Assembly: GCA_031415055.1 (NCBI GenBank)
Contig: JANOQZ010000035.1
Coordinates: forward strand, 22,673-86,672
Length of the DNA: 64,000 bases
From: JANMOK01 sp031415055
Lineage (GTDB): Bacteria > Pseudomonadota > Alphaproteobacteria > Rhodobacterales > Rhodobacteraceae
Reading direction: 5' to 3'
Shown here: piece by piece, positions 1 through 7,494 of the stretch
Numbering within the stretch: the stretch's first letter is position 1
Layout: every line of letters begins with the position of its first letter
Notes under the pieces: model-generated
Seen by the model: only the letters and a program-made list of their open reading frames with translations
Told to the model about the DNA's origin: nothing
The model's database searches: none
Program-made: the position numbers and the translations under genes

Positions 1-23
1 ATTGCACCTGTGAAGTTGAAGAA

Positions 24-53
24 ACGGGCCCGTCAGGGAGCCGACAGGCCCGT
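24..53 (-). terminator. Stem-loop after the sugar-binding protein gene
   Basis: A perfect 7-bp stem (ACGGGCC at 24-30 pairs with GGCCCGT at 47-53) lies just past the stop codon of the solute-binding protein gene. Read on the minus strand it is followed by a short T-rich stretch (TTTCTT). Hairpins between a highly expressed binding-protein gene and downstream permease genes often stabilise or attenuate the transcript. The downstream genes lie outside the window, so it could be a true terminator or an intercistronic processing hairpin. Confidence 0.5.
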
Positions 54-61
54 CATTAGCG

Positions 62-1321
62 TTAGTTGCCGTAACCGCCGTTTTTCTCGATGTCGGCGTT
101 GATCTCATCTGTGGCCGCATCAAGCGTTGTTGCAACATCTGCACCATCGGCGATATCCGATAGAGCTTTTTCAAAGATTTTCGCCATGACCGGATAACCC
201 GCGGTCACCGGACGTAACGTGGCTTGCGCTGCACTCAGCGCATAGAATGCCTCCATCGGACCACCCGCTTTGTAGTTGATCGATGCCGCCGCCGATGCCG
301 TGGTTGGCGGGATCAGGCCGATACCGTCGGAAAATGCCGTCAGGTATTTGTCTTGCAGAGCGAATGCGATAAAAGCATTGGCCCCGTCTTTATGCTCGGA
401 ATTGGCCGAAACGCCGAACTGCCACGAAGCAGCGCCGATTTTCGGGCCGGTTCCAAAATCAGGTGCAGGCAGGAACAGCACGTCATCGCCGAACTTTTCA
501 ACTGCGCCCAACGCTGCCCAGTTGCCGTTCCACGAAATCGCGTATTTGCCATCGGCAAAGCCGCTGTCGCGGTCCGCCGGGTCTTGCGAGGTGCCCGGTG
601 CCAATTTGCGAGTGAACAGGCTTTGCCAGTAGTTGCCAAACGCCATCGCCGCATCGCCGTTCATCACGCCTTCAGCGGATTTATAGGTGGTCCGATCCAC
701 CATATCACCGCCAAAACTTTGCATGAATGGGCCAAAAGCATAAGGATACCACTCGCCTTTCCAAGCCATGCCAAGGTCGAGCGCATACTCAAACTTGCCG
801 CCTGATTGCAAAGTCACCAAAGCGGCGTCAAATTCGTCTTTGGTCCAAGGCGCATCCAGTGTTGGAATACGGATGCCCGCTTCGTCCAAAGTCGATTTGC
901 GCGATACCATTGCCAGAGCGGCATCCCACAGCCCGATGGAATATACCTGACCGTTCCACGACCCAATTGGGCCCGGAAGGAATCCAGCATAGGCCTCGGC
1001 GGGAACTTCCAGCGGGGCCATATAGCCGGCCCACGCCCAGCTTGGCATCACCGGACCGTCGACGTCGATGATGTCGGGAAGATTGCCCGCCAGCGCCGCC
1101 GCGGTTACCGAGTCGTTATATGCCGCTTGCGGGAATTGCTCGATGGAAACCGCGAAATCGGCCTGTGATCCGTTGAAATCGGCGACGATCCCTTCCAGAA
1201 TCTTGCGCTCAACCTCGTTGCCTGCGCCGTGATACCACATGGTCAGTGCCTGTTGGGCGCTGGCCTGTCCGGCAAAACCGGCGGAAACCGCCAGAACACC
1301 AGCAATTATACTGTGCTTCAT
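62..1321 (-). CDS. ABC sugar transporter, periplasmic substrate-binding protein
   Basis: The 419-aa protein starts with a classic Sec signal peptide (MKHSIIAGVLAVSAGFAG, then an AQA cleavage region). It continues into a family 1 extracellular solute-binding fold: an LTMWYHG strand, then AALAGNLPDIIDVDG, and a C-terminal helical region. Such proteins capture sugars or oligosaccharides in the periplasm for an ABC importer; permease genes would be expected beyond the left edge. The ATG at 1321 has a strong AGGAGG site and overlaps the stop codon of the LacI-family gene (TAATG), so the two are translationally coupled. An upstream in-frame TTG at 1390 would destroy the signal peptide and was rejected. 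The exact sugar cannot be told. Confidence 0.9.
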   Translation of the reverse strand: MKHSIIAGVLAVSAGFAGQASAQQALTMWYHGAGNEVERKILEGIVADFNGSQADFAVSIEQFPQAAYNDSVTAAALAGNLPDIIDVDGPVMPSWAWAGYMAPLEVPAEAYAGFLPGPIGSWNGQVYSIGLWDAALAMVSRKSTLDEAGIRIPTLDAPWTKDEFDAALVTLQSGGKFEYALDLGMAWKGEWYPYAFGPFMQSFGGDMVDRTTYKSAEGVMNGDAAMAFGNYWQSLFTRKLAPGTSQDPADRDSGFADGKYAISWNGNWAALGAVEKFGDDVLFLPAPDFGTGPKIGAASWQFGVSANSEHKDGANAFIAFALQDKYLTAFSDGIGLIPPTTASAAASINYKAGGPMEAFYALSAAQATLRPVTAGYPVMAKIFEKALSDIADGADVATTLDAATDEINADIEKNGGYGN

Positions 1322-2406
1322 TATCCATTCCTCCTGTTGGATTTCAGAGTTGCGACCTTTGGGTCGCGTACGGTGACCGAGTCGCGCCAAACGGCCTCGC
1401 CCTTCACCGTATGTCGGGGCGAGGCGGCCATATCTGGGTCACCTCGCATCATTTCAACCAAAAGCTCCGCCGCCTTTTCACCCATCCGCCCGTAAGGCAG
1501 ATCGACAGTGGTCAGCGCGGGGAACAGAATTTCCGAAATGACGCGGTAATCGTCAAACCCCGCCACTGACATTTGTTCAGGAACCGACACGCCTTTGGAT
1601 CGCAGTATGCCGTAAACCGCCACCGCCAGGCGGTCGTTGCCGCAGCACAGCACCGTTGGCGGGTTTTCCAAGTCCAACAGGTGGTCAATCGACGAGCTGA
1701 CCAGCACCGATTCACCCGGAGCACCATGTGAATCGCCACGGCGCACCAAAACTGGATCGTACGGAATGCCCGCCTCGCGCAGAGCGCGTTGATAGCCGCC
1801 CAGCCGCAAGCCATAGGCCACCAGATTTTCCGGCAAGGTCAGAAAGCCGATGCGCCGATGTCCGCGGGCAATCAGGCCGGAAACCAACGTATATTGCCCA
1901 TACTCATCGTCGGGAATAACCGCAGGCGTTCCCGCCTCATCGCGGCAATTGGCCAAGACCAGGTGCTTTACATTCGCTAGGGGCGGCAGGGCGATATTCA
2001 TGTGATGATCGGCAACGTAGATGATCCCTTCCGCGCGATGTTCCTGCAGCGTGCGAAACAGGTCGGGCACTTTGCTTGCATCACCACCCGTATCGGATAT
2101 CAAAAGGGTAATTCCGTTCGCCGCCAGCACGCGCTGGATGCCCTGCACGATGTAGATTTCCGGCAAACCGACCGCTTCGATGCCCGATGGGGCATCGCTG
2201 ATGGCACCAGTGATCAGCCCGACAAGCCCCGATTTGCTCGAGCGCATGGTCCGCGCCGCGCTGGAAGGAATGTAGGCAAGTTTGTCCATCGCTGCCTGCA
2301 CGCTGGCCCGCGTTTTATCGCTGACCAAAGCGTCACCATTCATCACCCGCGAGACGGTTTTTGCCGAAACGCCTGCAATATGCGCAACATCATAGATGGT
2401 GGCCAA
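1321..2406 (-). CDS. LacI/GalR-family transcriptional repressor
   Basis: The 361-aa protein has an N-terminal LacI helix-turn-helix (TIYDVAHIAGVSAKTVSRVM) and a hinge with the minor-groove-binding pattern (IPSSAARTMRS). A periplasmic-binding-protein-like ligand domain follows, with GLITG, ICTC-type strands and a terminal FDDYRV motif. It starts at TTG (2404-2406), supported by a GGAGGAGGA ribosome site 6-7 nt upstream and by the conserved position of the DNA-binding domain; no ATG fits. Its 3' end overlaps the sugar-binding protein gene, so it most likely senses that transporter's substrate and controls the operon, including itself, through the palindromes just upstream. Confidence 0.92.
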   Translation of the reverse strand: MATIYDVAHIAGVSAKTVSRVMNGDALVSDKTRASVQAAMDKLAYIPSSAARTMRSSKSGLVGLITGAISDAPSGIEAVGLPEIYIVQGIQRVLAANGITLLISDTGGDASKVPDLFRTLQEHRAEGIIYVADHHMNIALPPLANVKHLVLANCRDEAGTPAVIPDDEYGQYTLVSGLIARGHRRIGFLTLPENLVAYGLRLGGYQRALREAGIPYDPVLVRRGDSHGAPGESVLVSSSIDHLLDLENPPTVLCCGNDRLAVAVYGILRSKGVSVPEQMSVAGFDDYRVISEILFPALTTVDLPYGRMGEKAAELLVEMMRGDPDMAASPRHTVKGEAVWRDSVTVRDPKVATLKSNRRNG

Positions 2407-2434
2407 ACGTTCCTCCTCCCCGTCTCGGCGTTCT

Positions 2435-2490
2435 ATGACACCGATGACATGACACCGGTGTCATTTGCGACAAACACCGATTCGTGTCAA
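2435..2490 (-). promoter_or_regulatory. lacI-type promoter with palindromic operators
   Basis: A perfect 16-bp palindrome ATGACACCGGTGTCAT (2449-2464) with the central CG typical of LacI-family operators lies 43 bp upstream of the repressor start. An imperfect copy (ATGACACCGATGACAT, 2435-2450) overlaps it, and related half-sites with ACACCGA lie at 2473-2490. On the minus strand a consensus -35 TTGACA is at 2485-2490, with a weak -10 (CAAATG, 2462-2467) overlapping the palindrome. This fits autorepression by promoter occlusion. The motif is seen directly; the regulator pairing is inferred from adjacency. Confidence 0.65.
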
Positions 2491-2512
2491 GAAGGATTTA
2501 GGTGTTTGGCGG

Positions 2513-3529
2513 TCAGACTGGCGACGGATTCCGCGCAAAGCCATCCTGATGCCAATAGGGATACGGCAACGGTGTGGCGCTAGCGGCATCCAAACGGGCT
2601 ATTTGCTTGGCAGTTAACGACCACCCAACCGCACCGATATTGTCCAGCAATTGCTTCTCGTCGCGTGCGCCAATAATCAGCGTCGCCACAGTCGGCCGAC
2701 ACAGCAGCCAGTTCAGCGCAATCTGTGGCACCGTTTTACCCGTTTCCGTCGCGACCACATCCAAAGCATCCATCACCGAATAGAACAATTCATCCGCCAA
2801 AGGCGGCGCTTGATCGGCGGTGCGCACAAATCTTGCATCGCTAGCATAGGGCTGGCTTCGGCGATATTTACCACTCAGACGCCCCCAACCCAGCGGGCTC
2901 CACACCACCGCGCCGACGCCTTGGTCCAATCCCAACGGCAACAACTCCCGCTCATAATCGCGCCCGACCAGCGAATAATACGCCTGAAGCGCCACGTGCC
3001 GCACCAAACCCAACCGATCCGACACGGCCAAGGATTTCATCAAATGCCAGCCGCTGAAATTGGAACAACCGATGTAACGAATTTTGCCCGCCTTCACCAA
3101 ACCATCCAGCGTTCCCAAAACCTCCTCCTGTGGCGTCAAAGCGTCGAACCCGTGCAATTGAAACAGGTCAATGTAGTCGGTCCCAAGACGCTTCAGCGAC
3201 CCCTCAACCGCACGGGTCAGCCAGTGCCGCGATGACCCGACCTCGTTCACCCCCGGCCCCATGCCAAAGGTCGATTTGGTCGAAATCAAAACGCTGTCCC
3301 GTCGCCCCTTGACGGCGGCCCCCAGAATTTCCTCCGACCGGCCCTGATTGTAGACGTCCGCCGTATCAAACATGCTCACCCCATGTTCCAGACAAACATC
3401 GACCAATCGCGTCGCACCCTTCACGTCGGTAGACCCCCAAGCCTTTGGCCCCGATCCACCAAACGTCACCGTGCCCAGCGTCAGCGCGGGGACCATCAAG
3501 CCAGAATTGCCAAGGCGATTGTGCTGCAT
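2513..3529 (-). CDS. Aldo/keto reductase
   Basis: The 338-aa protein belongs to the aldo/keto reductase superfamily, NADPH-dependent (beta/alpha)8 carbonyl reductases. The tetrad is visible: Asp and Tyr in FDTADVYNQGRSEE, Lys in VLISTKS, and His in LFQLHGFD. The cofactor region GARDEKQLLDNIGA is near the C terminus. It resembles the YajO/general-stress AKR subgroup. The ATG at 3529 (MQHNRLGNSGL) with an AGGAAA site replaces a longer non-homologous extension. It is divergent from the sulfotransferase gene and follows the regulator on the same strand with its own 106-bp upstream gap. The substrate is unknown. Confidence 0.9.
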   Translation of the reverse strand: MQHNRLGNSGLMVPALTLGTVTFGGSGPKAWGSTDVKGATRLVDVCLEHGVSMFDTADVYNQGRSEEILGAAVKGRRDSVLISTKSTFGMGPGVNEVGSSRHWLTRAVEGSLKRLGTDYIDLFQLHGFDALTPQEEVLGTLDGLVKAGKIRYIGCSNFSGWHLMKSLAVSDRLGLVRHVALQAYYSLVGRDYERELLPLGLDQGVGAVVWSPLGWGRLSGKYRRSQPYASDARFVRTADQAPPLADELFYSVMDALDVVATETGKTVPQIALNWLLCRPTVATLIIGARDEKQLLDNIGAVGWSLTAKQIARLDAASATPLPYPYWHQDGFARNPSPV

Positions 3530-3612
3530 GAGATGACTTTCCTGTTGAAGATTTCCTGCAGTTGACAGGTGCGAAGCAAAATTGGCAAGGTCGCCTGAAC
3601 GGAGAAACCCAA

Positions 3613-4224
3613 ATGACCCTGAAGGTAATCGGCACCGGTTTTGGCCGCACCGGCACCGATTCAATGCGCGAAGCCCTGACCATTCTCGGTTTCGGCCCTT
3701 GCCACCACATGTTTGAGGTCATGGAAAAGGAAGAACAAAAACGCCGCTGGCGGGCAATGGTGCAAGGGGCAGCACACGACTGGGATTATATAATGGAAGG
3801 CTACCAATCCTGCGTCGACTGGCCCTCGGCGCATTACTGGCCCGAACTGATCACCGCCTACCCCGATGCCAAAGTCATCCTCACCTATCGCAGCGCCGAA
3901 AGCTGGTGGGAAAGTTTCGCCAAAACCATCCGCCCCGGCATCAACCAAACCAGTGATCCGTTGTCATTGGGACTTGCCCTGATCAAGGAAATTGTGTTTT
4001 CCGGCAATATCGATGACCGCGACCATTGCATCGCAATCTACAACGCCAACGTCGCCGCCGTCAAAGCCACGGTCCCGGCCAACCGCCTGCTGATACACAG
4101 CCTCGGCGATGGCTGGGAACCTTTGTGCGCCGATCTCGGCGTCGCCATCCCCGACCAACCCTATCCCGACCGCAACAACGCAGCGACGTTTGCGGTCAGG
4201 CAATTGAAGGATAACAAGCCGTAG
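3613..4224 (+). CDS. Sulfotransferase family protein
   Basis: The 203-aa protein has an N-terminal 5'-phosphosulfate-binding loop near residues 7-17 (GTGFGRTGTDS). A later strand with KVILTYRSAESWWESF corresponds to the 3'-phosphate-binding region of PAPS-dependent sulfotransferases. This pattern is typical of the small cytoplasmic Sulfotransfer_4-like proteins common in alphaproteobacteria. The ATG at 3613 has a GGAGA site and places the loop at the N terminus as in the family; the upstream in-frame start at 3562 does not. It is divergent from the aldo/keto reductase gene. The acceptor molecule cannot be inferred. The stop codon sits at the edge of a REP-like hairpin. Confidence 0.8.
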   Translation: MTLKVIGTGFGRTGTDSMREALTILGFGPCHHMFEVMEKEEQKRRWRAMVQGAAHDWDYIMEGYQSCVDWPSAHYWPELITAYPDAKVILTYRSAESWWESFAKTIRPGINQTSDPLSLGLALIKEIVFSGNIDDRDHCIAIYNANVAAVKATVPANRLLIHSLGDGWEPLCADLGVAIPDQPYPDRNNAATFAVRQLKDNKP

Positions 4225-4247
4225 GGTGCGCTTTCAGGCGCACCACT
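4222..4247. repeat. REP-like palindrome, TAGGGTGCGC family, copy 1
   Basis: The stop codon of the sulfotransferase gene is the first base triplet of a palindromic unit: TAGGGTGCGC, then six bases, then GCGCACCA. The stem GGTGCGC/GCGCACC (4225-4231 with 4238-4244) is perfect. The same unit recurs twice at 6178-6255 in inverted orientation. Dispersed, intergenic and palindromic is the signature of a REP-type element; it may also act as a transcript-end hairpin here. Confidence 0.6.
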
Positions 4248-4271
4248 CAAGCCACGCACAAGACGTTGACC

Positions 4272-4823
4272 TTAACTCCCCCCTCGTCCAACGGCAAACG
4301 CAATCCAATCCACCGCTTCACTTTCGCGCACAACTAATTCCTCCACCGAAAACCGATCCCGAAACAAGACCAGATTCTGACAAGCCCAACGCGCACTTGG
4401 TGCCAATATCCCGTCAAACCCCAAGAAGGACGCCGCATCGGCAATCTCTTGCGTGCGCTCGTATGACAGGCTGCTATAACTTTCCGACGTTATCCCCAGT
4501 TGCGCCAATGCCGCGAGATCGGCGAATTTCAGCGTCCGTTTCGTCGCCACCGAAATCCGCCAAATTACCGACCGAAGTTTTGACGGAAATACCGGTTGTT
4601 GCATCAGGTGAAAGTATATTTCCGCCAGCGCACCTTCTCGTTGCAATGATGTGTAAAGCACATCAAACGTCCCCGGATCCCAGTGCGACTTTGAGGCGTG
4701 CCCCTGCAAAACATCGCGCCCATCACGGACAACCCGCCAAACATCACCCCTAAACGCCACGCCAACATGCGCATCCAGCACATCCAGCAATTCCGGGTCA
4801 CGGGCGCGGCGTTCCTCGACCAT
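4272..4823 (-). CDS. RES-domain toxin (NAD-depleting toxin of a RES-Xre module)
   Basis: The 183-aa protein carries the RES domain: WRVVRDG early, then GHASKSHWDPGTFDVLYTS, which matches the R...G...RW-P-G....YTS pattern, then ALAEIYFH. The Arg, Glu and Ser residues that name the family are present. RES toxins of the MbcT/ParT type act on NAD+ (degradation or ADP-ribosyl transfer) and arrest growth. The gene lies 3 nt after its Xre/MbcA-type antitoxin, in the usual antitoxin-first order. The ATG at 4823 is used. Toxicity itself is inferred from family membership. Confidence 0.85.
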   Translation of the reverse strand: MVEERRARDPELLDVLDAHVGVAFRGDVWRVVRDGRDVLQGHASKSHWDPGTFDVLYTSLQREGALAEIYFHLMQQPVFPSKLRSVIWRISVATKRTLKFADLAALAQLGITSESYSSLSYERTQEIADAASFLGFDGILAPSARWACQNLVLFRDRFSVEELVVRESEAVDWIAFAVGRGGS

Positions 4824-4826
4824 GGT

Positions 4827-5165
4827 TCAGACGAAAGCGCCCGCATCAAGGCGCTCGATCACCGCCAGAACTTCCTCGGTCCGGTCGGTGTTGATCAAGT
4901 CAATCGCCCGCTCGCCGCCTAGCAATTGGTGCCGCGCATGCAGCCACAGCCGCGTCTCATCCGCCGTGTAGAAATCTGACAATCGGTCCACCACGTAGCG
5001 CAAATCGGCGATCACCGTTTGCACATGCAACCCCGGCGTGCTGCTGCCCTGCGACCAACGCGAGACGGTGGCGGTCGAAACATCAACGATGTTGGCAATA
5101 TCCTTGCCCTGCAACCCGCCCCGGTTGCGCAGGTCGTCGATAATTCGGGCGACGGCGGTGGCCAT
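4827..5165 (-). CDS. Xre/MbcA/ParS-type antitoxin of the RES module
   Basis: The 112-aa protein has an N-terminal helix-turn-helix (GKDIANIVDVSTATVSRWSQG). Its C-terminal toxin-binding domain is typical of MbcA/ParS antitoxins and ends in LLGGERAIDLINTDRTEEVL. It should neutralise the RES toxin encoded 3 nt downstream and repress its own promoter. The ATG at 5165 is preceded by a GGAG site; a TTG four codons upstream (5177) is in frame but less likely because it overlaps that site. The inverted repeat at 5189-5212 is a probable operator. Confidence 0.88.
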   Translation of the reverse strand: MATAVARIIDDLRNRGGLQGKDIANIVDVSTATVSRWSQGSSTPGLHVQTVIADLRYVVDRLSDFYTADETRLWLHARHQLLGGERAIDLINTDRTEEVLAVIERLDAGAFV

Positions 5166-5188
5166 CAGAATCTCCAATTACATTTCTG

Positions 5189-5223
5189 TTTCACCACTAT
5201 ACTAACGTGAAATCGAAACGCAA
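5189..5223 (-). promoter_or_regulatory. RES-Xre promoter and operator
   Basis: On the minus strand, -35 TTGCGT (5218-5223) and -10 TATAGT (5196-5201) are separated by 16 bp. An inverted repeat TTTCAC-N12-GTGAAA (5189-5194 and 5207-5212) brackets the -10 element, 24-47 bp upstream of the antitoxin start. This geometry fits repression by the dimeric HTH antitoxin. The repeat is seen directly; its binding by the antitoxin is inferred. Confidence 0.55.
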
Positions 5224-5274
5224 TTCCAATTCGGATGGCCCAAATATCCCGGGGTCCGGGGCAGCGCCCCGCGC

Positions 5275-6069
5275 TTACTTAGGCAACAATTTCATGAACG
5301 CCGCAAACTCCGCATCTTCGATCCCCACCAAATGCTCCGGCCCCGGATAGGCGCCCGACTGCACATCGGCGCGAAACTCGCCAAACGCCGCCAGCCGTTC
5401 CGCCTGCAGCCGGTCAAACTCAGCCGCGAAGTTTCGATACACCTTAGCGTGCCGCGGACGATGCCCGCGCGTGTAACCCAACACATCCTCGGCGAACAAA
5501 TACTGCGCGTCGCCGCCCGTTCCCGCCCCCATGCTCAGCATCAGCATCTTGGTGCGCTTGGAAATCTCCGCCGCCACTCGTGCGGGCACCACTTCCAACT
5601 CGGCCCCGATCGCCCCGGCCTCTTCCAAAGCCTTGACCTTTTCGTACACCCCAATCGCGCTATCGGCAGTCTTGCCCACCGCCTTGAACCCGCCGGTCCA
5701 GGTGGCTTGCGAGGGCACCAGCCCGACATGGCCGATCACCGGAATCCCCTCGGCCCGCAGCTTCCTCACAATCTCCAGCGACGCCGAGCAATAGCAGCAA
5801 TCGCCCCCCACCCGTATCGCCCGATGCGCGGCGCGGATGTAATCGTCGTAGGTCGCCAATTCGCCATACAGCAAGCCGACCTGCACAAAACAATCCCCCG
5901 CCGCCTCGCGCATTTCGGCGTTCCAGATCGGATCGATAATCGACAACATATCAATCCCCGCCGCCGAAGCCGCCCGCGCCTCGTCCAGCGTATCGACATA
6001 GAGCATGGTCAGTTGCGTCTTGCCTTTCAGGGCCAGCATATCAGCGACAGTGCGGCGGTTGCGGCTCAT
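5275..6069 (-). CDS. Divergent PanB-like (ketopantoate hydroxymethyltransferase family) protein
   Basis: The 264-aa protein aligns over its whole length with PanB: GHVGLVPSQ, GGFKAVGKT, ALEEAGAIGAELEVVP, GAGTGGDAQYLFAEDVLG and the terminal SGAYPGPEH. Known PanB active-site positions differ. The VGDSLG loop reads SIIDPIW (metal Asp kept, Ser lost), the ADLPF Asp is gone, and the VKIEGG segment that supplies a Lys and the second metal ligand is replaced by CCYCSAS. The catalytic Glu (ELEVVP) remains. It is therefore probably a paralogue with a changed substrate rather than the pantothenate enzyme, and no panC neighbour is seen. The ATG at 6069 has a GGAGAA site. Confidence 0.75.
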   Translation of the reverse strand: MSRNRRTVADMLALKGKTQLTMLYVDTLDEARAASAAGIDMLSIIDPIWNAEMREAAGDCFVQVGLLYGELATYDDYIRAAHRAIRVGGDCCYCSASLEIVRKLRAEGIPVIGHVGLVPSQATWTGGFKAVGKTADSAIGVYEKVKALEEAGAIGAELEVVPARVAAEISKRTKMLMLSMGAGTGGDAQYLFAEDVLGYTRGHRPRHAKVYRNFAAEFDRLQAERLAAFGEFRADVQSGAYPGPEHLVGIEDAEFAAFMKLLPK

Positions 6070-6177
6070 GGGTTTTCTCCGGTTGGTTGGGGGGGAAGGT
6101 GCCGGTTTTCGCCCCCAACACAAGCGGCTCGCCGCGGAATCTTGCAGCAGCCATCATTTGGGGCCGGTTGCCACCCG

Positions 6178-6255
6178 TAGGGTGCGCATTCTGCGCACCA
6201 TTCCACCGCCGCCCCACAACCCACCGCAACAATGGTGCGCAAAATGCGCACCCTA
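6178..6255. repeat. REP-like inverted pair, TAGGGTGCGC family
   Basis: Two 25-bp units, 6178-6202 and 6231-6255, are inverted copies of each other with one mismatch, separated by 28 bp. Each unit is itself palindromic (GGTGCGC ... GCGCACC). The arrangement can form one long hairpin or two small ones. It matches the unit at 4222 and is the REP/BIME geometry of intergenic bacterial repeats. No adjacent RAYT-type transposase is seen in the window. Confidence 0.7.
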
Positions 6256-6326
6256 CCCTTCGCCATCCCGCCGTGCCGGACTTGATCCGGGACCTCCTGT
6301 TTTCCACCTCCAAAATCAAAAAAAAG

Positions 6327-6350
6327 TAGGGTGGGTTTTAACCCACCATT
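6327..6350. repeat. REP-like palindrome, TAGGGTGGG variant
   Basis: The unit begins TAGGGTGGGT and ends ACCCACCATT, with stem GGTGGGT/ACCCACC around a short T-rich loop. The ends (TAGGG and CCATT) are those of the 6178 units, while the stem core is changed in a compensatory way (GCGC to GG on one arm, CC on the other). This suggests the hairpin itself is what is conserved. Confidence 0.6.
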
Positions 6351-6380
6351 CCACTCATTGCGTTTGATGCACCGCTTGCA

Positions 6381-6398
6381 GGTGGGATGAATCCCACC
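6381..6398. repeat. Short palindrome GGTGGGAT/ATCCCACC
   Basis: GGTGGGAT (6381-6388) and ATCCCACC (6391-6398) form a perfect 8-bp stem with a 2-bp centre, 14 bp past the stop of the minus-strand membrane gene. It may be a diverged member of the neighbouring repeat family or a transcription-end hairpin; no clear T tract follows. Confidence 0.4.
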
Positions 6399-6412
6399 CC
6401 ACTCGCTGACCC

Positions 6413-7314
6413 CTATCGGCCCGTTTGGCCATCATTTTGCGCAGCATCACCCCAATTTAGACGGTACCACTCACCAAAAGACTGCCTACGCAGCGTCGTT
6501 GAATTTGCTGCAATTGCGGAACCAAATTTTTTCTGGTTGAACTGAATCGAATCCATTTCGGAGTAATTCAACCAACGGATATTTCCGGTAATGGTTGGAC
6601 TATTTTTATTGTCGGTCAAATCTGAAATCTCAACTAGAACCATTCCGGACTGAAGGTCGCTAACTACGACATATTTGTCACCCTCAATGATGGTAGTTAA
6701 AAATACACGCTGTTTACTTGCTTCAAACGTGCCAACAATTGTTCCCAGCATCCGAGGAACAAAACAGACAATCAAAATCACAGTAACAATTTGCGAATAA
6801 CCGGCGCTACTAATCCTCGCATCTATTGATTTATTGTACAGCGAACGCGTGCCGTCAATTTCAGCGTTGACATATTCACTATAGGTTATTCCGGACTTTT
6901 TCGTATATATGCTTGCTATTTCCCATACTGAAAACACTAAAAAACAATTAGCAATGCAACCGAAGTCCAAGTAACTCCCTCATAGTACATTACGAGTAAA
7001 AAGAACATCGACACGAACAAAGGTAAAATATTTACAAATATTAACCTAACAATGCTTATTCTAAACCAAAATATTGGCAACTGTGTGAACTGAAAAACTA
7101 GCACTAAGAATACTGACAACGCAGTTGCAGCAAAGGCTAAATCTGAAACTCCTAAGCTGACAAACGCCCCTTCAATACCGAAATAGGACAAATACGATTT
7201 TTCAAAAGAATAAGAAAAAAGATAAACTAGCGCAGTTGCCACAGCAATCAACAAAGCCTCATTGCCGACGAATGACCGAATTGCGCGGCGCGGCCATTCC
7301 TTGGTTTCACTCAA
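6413..7314 (-). pseudogene. Frameshifted AT-rich membrane protein gene
   Basis: Two overlapping minus-strand frames read as one protein. The first (6937-7314, 125 aa) starts at a TTG with a GGGGAG site. It has two hydrophobic spans and ends in a third that stops abruptly at VALLIVF. The second (6413-6970) continues that same span as LVFSVWEIA, has a fourth span (IVTVILIVCFV), then a soluble beta-rich tail. The join lies at a run of six T (plus-strand A at 6939-6944); seven T would restore one frame of about 300 residues. The region is clearly AT-richer than its neighbours, suggesting transfer. No family is recognised. Mutation, sequencing error or slippage at the homopolymer are all possible. 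Confidence 0.6.
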
Positions 7315-7414
7315 TTGTCACTCTCCCCATAATTTTCGGCGCGCTGCAAAAAGCCATAATGTCGTTGCGCGTAGTCAGACACCAATCAACGCGACCTACA
7401 AGAGACTACTTTCC

Positions 7415-7494
7415 GGTCCTTCCCCTCTCCTTCCCTTCCCCCCACCCCTCATGCCACACTCCCCCAAGCCTCCACCTCCCGGAACCCCACCCTC
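7415..7494 (+). other. Pyrimidine-rich leader upstream of the aminotransferase gene
   Basis: About 80 bp immediately before the aminotransferase start are almost purely C and T on the plus strand, with few purines. No good Shine-Dalgarno sequence is present (only GGAA at 7481-7484). C-rich, G-poor leaders are typical of Rho-utilisation sites, so Rho-dependent control or termination of upstream transcription is possible. This is inference from composition only. Confidence 0.3.

Larger units (their letters stand above)
6070..6412. other. Non-coding gap rich in palindromic repeats
   Basis: This 343-bp gap between the PanB-like gene and the frameshifted membrane gene holds no convincing gene. 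It contains four palindromic units of the TAGGGTG type, described in the three repeat entries at 6178, 6327 and 6381. A short poly-A run (6317-6325) precedes the third. Confidence 0.7.

Noticed and set aside
5332..6180. A 282-codon frame antisense to the PanB-like gene
   Set aside because: Arg/Pro/His-rich shadow without motifs or ribosome site.
6937..6970. Programmed -1 frameshift at the six-T run
   Set aside because: The zero-frame codons (GTT TTT TAG) do not form a canonical X-XXY-YYZ heptamer; transcriptional slippage or a simple deletion is more likely.
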